Source: Synergistaceae bacterium
GTDB taxonomy: Bacteria > Synergistota > Synergistia > Synergistales > Aminobacteriaceae
Assembly (NCBI GenBank): GCA_009776565.1
Contig: WRNQ01000079.1
Span: forward strand, 641 to 7,043
DNA length: 6,403 nt
Direction: 5' to 3'
Shown here: in pieces, positions 1-5,785 of the stretch
How the letters are laid out: every line of letters begins with the position of its first letter
Position numbering within the stretch: the first letter of the stretch is position 1
Made by a program: the position numbers and the translations under genes
Notes under the pieces: model-generated
Seen by the model: the letters and a program-made list of their open reading frames with translations, nothing else
What the model was told of the DNA's origin: nothing
Databases searched by the model: none

Positions 1-1016
1 TGAGAAGCAAGTGAGTAATTCTGTTTATATTCGTTTAGAGTTCCGTTGCAGCAGGCCAAAATGGCCTCTCCGAAATCTCCGTTGAAAATAGGCAAAACCG
101 CTTGTGTTTCAGGGTCTCCAAAGCGGGAGTTATACTCCAATAAACATAAATCTCCATTAGGCTTTATCATAAGCCCCATGTATATTATGCCGCAGTACGA
201 AATTCCTTCATTTTTCAGGCCCTCGAGGGTTGGATTCAAAACCTGGGCAGTTATTTTTGAAAGAAGATCTTTATCAGCCCAGCTCACAGGGGCATAGGCG
301 CCCATCCCACCCGTGTTGGGCCCCTTATTGCCATCGAAAACTCTTTTATTATCCTGACTTGGCTCAAGCAGAATAGCATCTGTTCCATCCGTCATCGCCA
401 GGACAGTAAGCTCTTTTCCTTCCGTGTAATCTTCTATTACAAGCTTATCGCCAGCATCCCCGAGAAAATGCCCTTCAAGAAGCTTTTTGCAAATGTCGCA
501 AGCTTCGTCAAGTGTGTCCGGAAGGAATACTCCCTTGCCAGCAGCAATCCCGTCCGCTTTTATGACGAACGGTTGTCCCGAATTTCTTTTTTGGAGCGCA
601 TCCTTGCATTGGGACAGCGTTCCGCATATATCGTAATCAGCCGTTGGTATTCCATTGTCAACCATAAACTGCTTTGAGAACGACTTGCTGCCCTCCAGTT
701 TAGCTCCTTTGGCGTCTGGGCCGAAAACTTTTATTCCATTACTCCTCAAAATATCTGAAACCCCAACGATAAGAGGTTCTTCAGGTCCAACGATTGCCAA
801 ATCAATTTCGTGCTTTTTACATAAAGTGAGAATTTCCACCGGTGCATTGACATTAGCTTGGTGGCATTGTGCTTTCTGAGCTATTCCGGAATTTCCTGGC
901 GCCGAATGAAGGTGTTTTTTTACGTCGTAAGAATTCACCCCGAAAATCTTTGATTTCGCAAGCGCGCTAACTATTGCGTGTTCTCTTCCGCCCGAACCTA
1001 TTACCAAAATATTCAT
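1..1016 (-). CDS. purD: Phosphoribosylamine-glycine ligase (GAR synthetase), N-terminal 338 residues, cut by window edge
   Basis: PurD joins glycine to 5-phosphoribosylamine using ATP, giving GAR; it acts in the cytosol on the unstable product of PurF. The visible protein starts MNILVIGSGGREHAI, the typical N-terminal nucleotide-binding-like motif, followed by IVGPEEPLIVG near residues 75-86, KADGIAAGKGV of the ATP-grasp domain near 152-163, DNKRVFDGNKGPNTGGMGAYAP in the middle, and EYNSRFGDPETQAVLP near the metal/ATP site. Family length is about 420-430 residues, so roughly 85-90 residues lie beyond the left edge. The ATG at 1016 is chosen because AGGTGA (minus strand, 1028-1023) sits 6 nt upstream and the protein begins exactly at the conserved N-terminus. 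The purH stop is 32 nt upstream, so it is co-transcribed as the last visible gene of the operon. Residues about 26-37 look like a loop of some eight extra residues before the conserved APGN motif. The reading frame is intact throughout and the identity is secure. Confidence 0.97.
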   Translation of the reverse strand, partial: MNILVIGSGGREHAIVSALAKSKIFGVNSYDVKKHLHSAPGNSGIAQKAQCHQANVNAPVEILTLCKKHEIDLAIVGPEEPLIVGVSDILRSNGIKVFGPDAKGAKLEGSKSFSKQFMVDNGIPTADYDICGTLSQCKDALQKRNSGQPFVIKADGIAAGKGVFLPDTLDEACDICKKLLEGHFLGDAGDKLVIEDYTEGKELTVLAMTDGTDAILLEPSQDNKRVFDGNKGPNTGGMGAYAPVSWADKDLLSKITAQVLNPTLEGLKNEGISYCGIIYMGLMIKPNGDLCLLEYNSRFGDPETQAVLPIFNGDFGEAILACCNGTLNEYKQNYSLAS

Positions 1017-1048
1017 AAAACGTCACCTGCTTTCATTTTTTACTGACA

Positions 1049-2587
1049 CTAGTGTCTGAAAGTTCTCGTGCCTGCTATTAGCATAGTAATGCCAAGCTCT
1101 TCCGCCTTTTTTTCTACTTCCATATCTTTTACTGAACCGCCCGGTTGAACTATTACGGACACTCCAGCGGCATGGGCAAGTTCGACGGTGTCCGGGAAAG
1201 GGAAAAAGGCGTCGCTTCCCATTATGCTGCCTTTTGCGTTTTCACCCGCGTGCGTTAATGCAAAACGCGCGGCGTCGACCCGGTTAGTAAATCCGCCTCC
1301 AATGCCCACCGTAGCTCCATTCTTCACTATCGTTATCGCATTGCTTTTTGTGAGCCACGCGCATTTCCATGCAAAAACAATTTCTTCCCACAATTCATAT
1401 TTGGGTTCCCCTATCCAGCGGCAGTCGTCTTTTGAAATCAACGGAGGCAGTATATCCTGTTGAACGAGGAAGCCCGCTTTGCAACCGGTGAACTGTTCTA
1501 CGTTCCTATAACTATCGTTTATTTTTAAAAGCCTTAAATTAACTTTTGACTTCAAAAGCGCAAGCGCCCCGTCGTCAAAATCAGGAGCGGCGACGACTTC
1601 ATAAAAGTGTTTGCTTATCAACTCTGCTGTCTTAACATCGACAATGTCCGTAAATCCTACTATTCCTCCAAATGCCGAAATAGGGTCGCACGCAAGAGCT
1701 TTTTCATACGCGATTTGAAGCGACTTATCCGTACCTATCCCGCAAGGGGTGGTGTGTTTTATTATCACAGCCGTCACGCTGCCTCTGAAAATATCGGCGG
1801 CGCTCAGTATTGTGTTCAGGTCCAACATATTGTTATAAGAAAGCTCCTTGCCCCAAAGCTGTACAAAAGGAGAACTCCCTTCGCAAAGCGCGGGCATATA
1901 AAGTGCTGCTTGCTGGTAAGGGTTCTCTCCATATCTCAGGTTTTGCCGCTTTTTGATCGGAATGTTTTTTACATACGGAAAATCTTCATTATCTTTTGAC
2001 AATACACGGCTTAAGCCTTTTTCGATAATTGCGTCATAATAAGCAGTAATTCCAAAAGCTTTTACCGCAAGCTTTTCTCTTATTTGCAGCGAGATTTTAC
2101 CATATACCACTAATTCTAAGTTTATCAAGTCGTAGTCATTTATGTCAGCAATGACGGCGACATCTTTGTAGTTCTTTGCCGCTGCCCTTATCAGACTGAC
2201 CCCGCCGATATCTATGTTTTCGATAAGTTCTCCGACATTGTTCCCGCAGCTCCCCGCCGTCTCTTCAAAAGGATATAGGTTGCAGACCACTATATCTATC
2301 AAAGGAATATTGTAATTCTCCCTGTCAAGAGAGTCTTCGTCATTTCCCCTGCGAGATAGTATGCCTCCCATTATCGACGGGTGCAGAGTCTTTACTCTTC
2401 CTCCCAGAATGGAAGGAATTCCCGTGATATCGCTTATTTCAGTTACTTTGATCCCATTATCCCGCAAATGAGTCGCCGTTCCCGAGCTGGATAATATTTC
2501 GTATCCCGCTTTTATGAACGCTCTTGAAAGTTCCGTTATTCCGTCCTTGTTCCACACGGATATGAGGGCTTTTGGGCGTGAGTCCAT
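1049..2587 (-). CDS. purH: Bifunctional AICAR formyltransferase / IMP cyclohydrolase
   Basis: PurH carries out the last two steps of IMP synthesis: formylation of AICAR with 10-formyltetrahydrofolate, then ring closure to IMP. The N-terminal MGS-like cyclohydrolase domain (about residues 1-190) shows KALISVWNKDGI, SSSGTATHLR, GGRVKTLHP and VCNLYPFEET. The C-terminal transformylase domain shows LRYGENPYQQAALY (218-230), the catalytic Lys-His of IIKHTTPCG (K277, H278), DPISAFGGIV, KSNAI (414-418), GSDAFFPFPD (457-466) and VIVQPGGS (478-485), ending GTRTFRH. The start at 2587 is preferred over an upstream in-frame GTG at 2680: AAAGGAGG lies 7 nt upstream of the ATG, the resulting 512 residues match the family length, and the extra 31 residues of the longer form are unlike PurH and come from the hairpin-bearing spacer. 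Small departures are Met73 where HGG is usual (KTLHPSIMGG), Tyr in GENPYQ where His is usual, and GGGFTNR where GAGQ-type sequence is usual. The gene follows purN by 185 nt and precedes purD by 32 nt. Confidence 0.97.
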   Translation of the reverse strand: MDSRPKALISVWNKDGITELSRAFIKAGYEILSSSGTATHLRDNGIKVTEISDITGIPSILGGRVKTLHPSIMGGILSRRGNDEDSLDRENYNIPLIDIVVCNLYPFEETAGSCGNNVGELIENIDIGGVSLIRAAAKNYKDVAVIADINDYDLINLELVVYGKISLQIREKLAVKAFGITAYYDAIIEKGLSRVLSKDNEDFPYVKNIPIKKRQNLRYGENPYQQAALYMPALCEGSSPFVQLWGKELSYNNMLDLNTILSAADIFRGSVTAVIIKHTTPCGIGTDKSLQIAYEKALACDPISAFGGIVGFTDIVDVKTAELISKHFYEVVAAPDFDDGALALLKSKVNLRLLKINDSYRNVEQFTGCKAGFLVQQDILPPLISKDDCRWIGEPKYELWEEIVFAWKCAWLTKSNAITIVKNGATVGIGGGFTNRVDAARFALTHAGENAKGSIMGSDAFFPFPDTVELAHAAGVSVIVQPGGSVKDMEVEKKAEELGITMLIAGTRTFRH

Positions 2588-2594
2588 GTTATCT

Positions 2595-2602
2595 CCTCCT
2601 TT
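2595..2602 (-). promoter_or_regulatory. Strong Shine-Dalgarno of purH
   Basis: The minus strand reads AAAGGAGG followed by 7 nt (AGATAAC) and the ATG at 2587. This is the strongest ribosome binding site in the window. It decides the purH start against the in-frame GTG at 2680, which lies inside the transposon-like spacer. It sits directly beside the apparent end of that element, so purH translation does not rely on coupling to purN. Confidence 0.85.
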
Positions 2603-2622
2603 ATGATAAACGTATAGTTCAT

Positions 2623-2637
2623 GCGAACTCGTTTCGC
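2623..2637 (-). repeat. Second hairpin, close to the purH ribosome binding site
   Basis: GCGAA-ACGAG-TTCGC on the minus strand forms a perfect 5-bp stem. It overlaps an alternative stem AGTTC-GCAT-GAACT (2629-2616), so only one of the two can form at a time. The alternative fold ends 13 nt before the AAAGGAGG of purH. This may mark the element terminus or may act on the purH leader; the sequence alone does not tell which. Confidence 0.5.
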
Positions 2638-2639
2638 TT

Positions 2640-2656
2640 AGAAGTGGGGGACTTCT
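2640..2656 (-). repeat. Perfect hairpin with C5 loop in the purN-purH spacer
   Basis: The sequence is AGAAGT-CCCCC-ACTTCT on the minus strand, a perfect 6-bp stem with a 5-nt loop. It is not followed by a run of T, so it is not a typical intrinsic terminator, and transcription has to pass it to express purH and purD. It is best read as the subterminal palindrome of the IS200/IS605-like remnant, the structure that single-strand transposases recognise. It could also stabilise the upstream or downstream mRNA segment. Confidence 0.7.
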
Positions 2657-2772
2657 CCTACGCTGGGATTGAAAACCCACGCTGAAGCAAGTCTCACTTT
2701 ATTCCCCATGCTCAAGGTCTGCCTCCAACCCGCCGCTCCTCCGAAGTCGCCTCGTCTGCGTTATTATTTCAA

Positions 2773-3336
2773 CTAAAGCGTAAATAGTTTGGACAGAGTT
2801 TCGGGATATAAAGAATGTTCAATTTTATGTATTCGTTCCGTGAGGGTTTCAATGGTGTCGTCCTCTTTTATTTCAATTGCCCTTTGGGCGATTATTTTGC
2901 CGTTGTCAACAAATTCGTCTGCTATGTGTATAGTTACGCCCGTTACTTTAACGCCCCATCGAAACGCGTCGGCTATTGCGTGAGCGCCCTTAAAAGACGG
3001 CAACAAAGAGGGATGGATGTTGACTATCCTTCCTTCCATATTCTTTACGAAATCCTTTGAAAGCACTCTCATAAATCCTGCAAGAACAAGCCATTCCACT
3101 TTGTTCTCGTTAATTTCCCGCTTCAGGGCTTCTTCCGCCTTACCTGAGCTATCCGGTCCATATGGAAATATACAGGTTTTTAGCCCCATATCACGCGCTA
3201 TTTGAAGACCACGCGCATTTTCATTATCGCAGCCGACAAAACATACCTCGGCGCTGAGCTTTCCATTATTTGCCGCGTGCACCAGGGCTTCCATATTCGA
3301 GCCGCGCCCTGATATAAGTATAGCTATTCTTGTCAT
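2773..3336 (-). CDS. purN: Phosphoribosylglycinamide formyltransferase (GAR transformylase)
   Basis: PurN moves a formyl group from 10-formyltetrahydrofolate to GAR, giving FGAR, in the cytosol. The 187-residue protein has the family N-terminus MTRIAILISGRGSNMEAL and the active-site block VNIHPSLLPSFKGAHA. The catalytic residues fall at Asn106, His108 and Asp144, the same numbers as in the E. coli enzyme; His119 also matches. The segment after the catalytic Asp reads DNGKII where DxGPII is more usual. The length is slightly short of the usual 190-215 residues. The ATG at 3336 is the only reasonable start, because an in-frame TAA lies directly before it. The purM stop is only 5 nt upstream and no good Shine-Dalgarno is at normal distance (a GGAG lies about 16 nt upstream, inside purM), so translation is probably coupled to purM. 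With this folate-dependent PurN present, no PurT is needed for this step. Confidence 0.97.
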   Translation of the reverse strand: MTRIAILISGRGSNMEALVHAANNGKLSAEVCFVGCDNENARGLQIARDMGLKTCIFPYGPDSSGKAEEALKREINENKVEWLVLAGFMRVLSKDFVKNMEGRIVNIHPSLLPSFKGAHAIADAFRWGVKVTGVTIHIADEFVDNGKIIAQRAIEIKEDDTIETLTERIHKIEHSLYPETLSKLFTL

Positions 3337-3341
3337 TTAAA

Positions 3342-4355
3342 TTAAATTACTTCTCCAATAATTATCGGAGACTCTTTCAGGCTTTCAAGATGTTTAATTA
3401 TCTTTGGAGTTTCGGTATCCGACGCTATTATAACGAAGCCAATTCCAAGGTTGAATACTTTTCTCATCTCGTCCCCGGTCACTCCGGCGCCCGCTATAAG
3501 GTCAAATATATGTTCCCTTTTCCAGGAACTGAAATCAATCCCTATGGATAACCCAGCCGGTATCATCCTCATACAATTTGCTTCAAGCCCTCCGCCCGTG
3601 ATGTGCGCGGCGCCCCGCACCTCGAATTTTTCCAGTACGGATAGTGTTTGTTTTACATATAATTTTGTGGGTGTCAGTAATACTTCCGCAAGCGGCGCGT
3701 TGTATTCGCTTATATATGAATCGTGACGGAGCGAAAGTCCGTCGTTGCTAAAAAGAGCTTTGCGCGCGAGGCTGAATCCGTTGCTGTGGAGTCCTGAGCT
3801 TGGAATTCCTATGAGCTTATCACCTTTTCCAATTTTTGAGCCGTTTATTATATTTTCTTCCTGTACAATTCCAACGCTGAATCCGGCAAGGTCAAAACCA
3901 CCCTCCGGGTATACGCCCGGCATCTCGGCTGTTTCTCCGCCGAGAAGGACTGAAAAACTTTCTGAACACGCGGCAAATATTCCGTCCATTATTTCGGTGA
4001 ACAAAGGAACATTAAGCTTTCCGCACGCTATATAATCAAGGAAAAACAGCGGCTTGGCGCCGCAAGTTACAAGATCGTTTACGTTCATTGCCACGAGGTC
4101 CTGTCCAAGTCCACGGTAAAATCCGGGGCGCGCGTACTCCCTTGCTATTTCGAGCTTCGTCCCAACTCCATCGCTGCAAGCCGCAAGGCATTGCCCTCCT
4201 CCAATATCAAATAGCCCCGAGAACCCTCCTATCGAGGCGTTTTTCGGGCTTGAATATTTTTTTGATAATTCTTTAATTGCTTCTACCCAATTGTCCCCAG
4301 CCGCGATACTCACTCCGGCTGATTCGTAACTGATGGATTTGTTTGTATTTACCAT
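3342..4355 (-). CDS. purM: Phosphoribosylformylglycinamidine cyclo-ligase (AIR synthetase)
   Basis: PurM closes the imidazole ring of AIR from FGAM with ATP hydrolysis, normally as a cytosolic dimer. The 337 residues match the family (about 340-350). Visible motifs in order are SYESAGVSIAAG near the N-terminus, the glycine-rich IGGFSGLFDIGGG (42-54), the nucleotide-site signature SDGVGTKLEIA (61-71), GQDLVAMNVNDLVTCGAKPLFFLDYIACGKL split across 84-114, LLGGETAEMPGVYPEGGFDLAGF (137-159), SSGLHSNGFSL, HITGGG and the late VFNLGIGF. The start at 4355 is supported by GGAG 5 nt upstream; this site overlaps the purF stop (TAAGGAG, 4367-4361), so the ribosome finishing purF can restart directly. The frame is intact, and no key residue appears to be missing. 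The next gene, purN, begins 5 nt after its stop codon. Confidence 0.97.
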   Translation of the reverse strand: MVNTNKSISYESAGVSIAAGDNWVEAIKELSKKYSSPKNASIGGFSGLFDIGGGQCLAACSDGVGTKLEIAREYARPGFYRGLGQDLVAMNVNDLVTCGAKPLFFLDYIACGKLNVPLFTEIMDGIFAACSESFSVLLGGETAEMPGVYPEGGFDLAGFSVGIVQEENIINGSKIGKGDKLIGIPSSGLHSNGFSLARKALFSNDGLSLRHDSYISEYNAPLAEVLLTPTKLYVKQTLSVLEKFEVRGAAHITGGGLEANCMRMIPAGLSIGIDFSSWKREHIFDLIAGAGVTGDEMRKVFNLGIGFVIIASDTETPKIIKHLESLKESPIIIGEVI

Positions 4356-4360
4356 AGTTT

Positions 4361-4367
4361 CTCCTTA
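4361..4367 (-). promoter_or_regulatory. purM Shine-Dalgarno overlapping the purF stop codon
   Basis: The minus strand reads TAAGGAG: TAA is the purF stop (4367-4365) and GGAG (4364-4361) lies 5 nt before the purM ATG. The overlap is the usual layout for translational coupling, which would keep PurF and PurM output in step. Confidence 0.75.
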
Positions 4368-5747
4368 ACTGTCATATGGATATTTTCCCGAAAAACATGC
4401 CGTGCACATCTTGCAGGAAGGAAGTCCTATAGCGTTTATCAGGTCATTTTCATTTACATACTCCAGCGAGTCCGCGCCGATATGCGAACACAATGTCTTT
4501 ATATCCATATGAGAGGCTATCAACATGTCCGCGTTTGGAGTGTCAATGCCATAACGACACGGAAAACGCACGGGAGGCGAAGCTATCCGCATGTGAATCT
4601 CTTTTGGACCGCTCTCCCTTATGACCGAAACAGCTTTCTTCGATGTCGTCCCTCTGACGATTGAATCATCCACAATGACCACATTTTTACCCGATAAAAG
4701 TTGAACGCTTGGATTAAGTTTCAATCTCACTCCAAGCTCGCGTATCCGTAACGTAGGACGAATAAAAGTCCTTCCGACATATCGGTTTATGCTTACCGCT
4801 ATATCGTACGGAAGACCTGAAGCCTCCGCATATCCCAAAGCCGCAATTATTCCGCTGTCAGGCATTCCTGTCACCAAATCCGCATGAGAGTTGAAGCTTT
4901 GATCCATTCTTGCAAGTATTCTGCCCAGTTCTTTGCGCGCGGCGTAAACATATTTGCCTTCTATCACGCTGTCAGGGCGCGCTATATATACGTACTCGAA
5001 CGAACATATCGATGAATTCGCACGCTTGGGCGCAAATCGTACGGATTCAATTTTATTTTCTGATATCACGACAACTTCTCCTGGTTCAACCTCGCGCATA
5101 AATTTTGCTCCAATAATATCAAGAGCGCAGGTCTCGGACGCAGCATATATCGTATTTTCGCGTCTGCCAAGCACAAGCGGTTTAAAGCCCAAAGGGTCTC
5201 TCAGCGCCGCCATTTTACCCTCAAGCAACAGCAACATGCTAAATCCGCCTTTTAATAAGGGAAGCGAGCTTAATAGCGCTTCCAGCGGGGATTCTTTTGG
5301 CCGGTGCGCCATAAGATGTAATAGTAGCTCCGTATCGCATTCGGATTGAAAAATTGATCCGCCCTTCTCAAGCTCTGAAGTAAGTTCTTCAGTATTGCTG
5401 AGGTTCCCATCATGAGCGACCGCGACATATCCGCGCGAATACTTTATCGCAAGCGGTTGAGCATTTTGTAAGGATGATTCGCCTCTGCTTGAAGTCCTTA
5501 CCTGTCCGATAGCCGAGTTGCTGTTTATGCCGTCAAATCGGGTTATATCTATGCCTCCAAGTAAGCCGGTTGTTTTTATGCTTTGTATTTTATCGTCATC
5601 CGCCGCCCATGCTATGCCCGCCGATTGTTGCCCTCTGTGCTGAAGCGCAAATAATCCGAGATATACATCCTCAAGGATGCTTTCTTTTTTCTGTGTAATC
5701 TGTGGGGCAGCTGAAGTTTGTGAAAACGCTCCGAATAATCCTCCCAT
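4365..5747 (-). CDS. purF: Amidophosphoribosyltransferase, Fe-S type, lacking the glutaminase nucleophile cysteine
   Basis: PurF makes 5-phosphoribosylamine from PRPP and an amino source, the committed step of purine synthesis. The 460-residue protein has both domains: an N-terminal Ntn-type glutaminase domain (LGLFALQHRGQQSAGIAW, 30-47; GQVRTSSRG, 81-89; AHDGNLSN, 111-118; ECDTELLLHL, 136-145) and a phosphoribosyltransferase domain (TGMPDSGI, INRYVGRTFIRP, and the PRPP loop VVIVDDSIVRGTTS at 356-369). Cys248, Cys397, Cys448 and Cys451 align with the four Fe-S ligands of the B. subtilis enzyme. The residue that should be the N-terminal nucleophile Cys is Gly2 (MGGLFGAF), encoded GGA. Upstream codons in frame up to a TAG contain no Cys. 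The oxyanion-hole Asn (HNGN) is Asp113, the Tyr after the glutamine-binding Arg84 is Thr85, and Ile320 replaces the conserved flexible-loop Lys. The enzyme is therefore inferred to depend on free ammonia. The nearest GGAG is 13 nt from the ATG, a long spacing; a CTG at 5753 is better placed but would only add Met-Ile. It lies 38 nt after the luxR-type gene. Confidence 0.95.
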   Translation of the reverse strand: MGGLFGAFSQTSAAPQITQKKESILEDVYLGLFALQHRGQQSAGIAWAADDDKIQSIKTTGLLGGIDITRFDGINSNSAIGQVRTSSRGESSLQNAQPLAIKYSRGYVAVAHDGNLSNTEELTSELEKGGSIFQSECDTELLLHLMAHRPKESPLEALLSSLPLLKGGFSMLLLLEGKMAALRDPLGFKPLVLGRRENTIYAASETCALDIIGAKFMREVEPGEVVVISENKIESVRFAPKRANSSICSFEYVYIARPDSVIEGKYVYAARKELGRILARMDQSFNSHADLVTGMPDSGIIAALGYAEASGLPYDIAVSINRYVGRTFIRPTLRIRELGVRLKLNPSVQLLSGKNVVIVDDSIVRGTTSKKAVSVIRESGPKEIHMRIASPPVRFPCRYGIDTPNADMLIASHMDIKTLCSHIGADSLEYVNENDLINAIGLPSCKMCTACFSGKYPYDS

Positions 5748-5767
5748 AATCAGTGTTTTTCTCCGCT

Positions 5768-5780
5768 AATTATCATAATT
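5768..5780. repeat. 13-bp perfect dyad in the luxR-purF gap
   Basis: AATTAT-C-ATAATT is a perfect inverted repeat around a single base, within the 38-nt gap between the LuxR-type gene and purF. It could be a small operator. It also contains TATGAT on the minus strand, which resembles a -10 box, but I see no convincing -35 hexamer at 16-18 nt upstream within the end of the regulator gene. A 13-bp AT-rich dyad can occur by chance, so function is unproven. Confidence 0.3.
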
Positions 5781-5785
5781 TTGTT

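Larger units (their letters stand above)
2612..2762 (-). mobile_element. Probable right-end remnant of an IS200/IS605-family element (omega-RNA-like), limits approximate
   Basis: The 185-nt gap between the purN stop and purH holds a G-rich stretch unlike its AT-rich edges. Read on the minus strand it has, in order: a purine-rich block (about 2760-2700, including GACTTCGGAGGAGC), a TGGG/CCCA stem around 2679-2664, a perfect 6-bp hairpin with a C5 loop (AGAAGT-CCCCC-ACTTCT, 2656-2640), and a perfect 5-bp hairpin (GCGAA-ACGAG-TTCGC, 2637-2623) that competes with AGTTC-GCAT-GAACT (2629-2616). Such subterminal hairpins with a run of C in an AGAAGT-type stem are typical, from memory, of the right ends of tnpB-bearing IS200/IS605 elements, which also encode the 3' part of the TnpB guide RNA. 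No tnpA or tnpB reading frame and no clear left end are present, so this is either a truncated remnant or a small non-autonomous copy. Assignment rests on pattern recognition without a database match. A plain intercistronic structured leader is the main alternative. Confidence 0.55.

Noticed and set aside
2640..2656. Intrinsic terminator between purN and purH
   Set aside because: The short stem with a C5 loop is not followed by a U tract, and purH and purD downstream have no other evident promoter.
2588..2772. CRISPR repeat or known riboswitch in the purN-purH spacer
   Set aside because: There is no repeated unit or spacer pattern, and I do not recognise a purine, glycine or THF riboswitch core.
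46..5349. Many plus-strand open frames of 60-131 codons
   Set aside because: All lie antisense to well-supported pur genes, have no family motifs, and are explained as shadow frames.
4365..5747. purF as a decaying pseudogene because of the lost Cys
   Set aside because: The frame is intact over 460 codons, the PRPP loop and Fe-S ligands are perfect, and it is translationally coupled to purM; only the glutaminase chemistry is altered.
5730..5747. Membership in the MGGFFG-type PurF-like paralog family known in some Bacteroidetes and Clostridia
   Set aside because: From memory those proteins share the Gly-Gly start but follow with a different TDYxSHLGTxRGG block; here the sequence is canonical PurF (LFALQHRGQQSAGIAW), so the shared start looks superficial.
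5767..5785. Sigma-70 promoter for purF using TATGAT as the -10 box
   Set aside because: No convincing -35 hexamer at a proper distance; the -10-like string is part of a short AT-rich dyad and may be chance.
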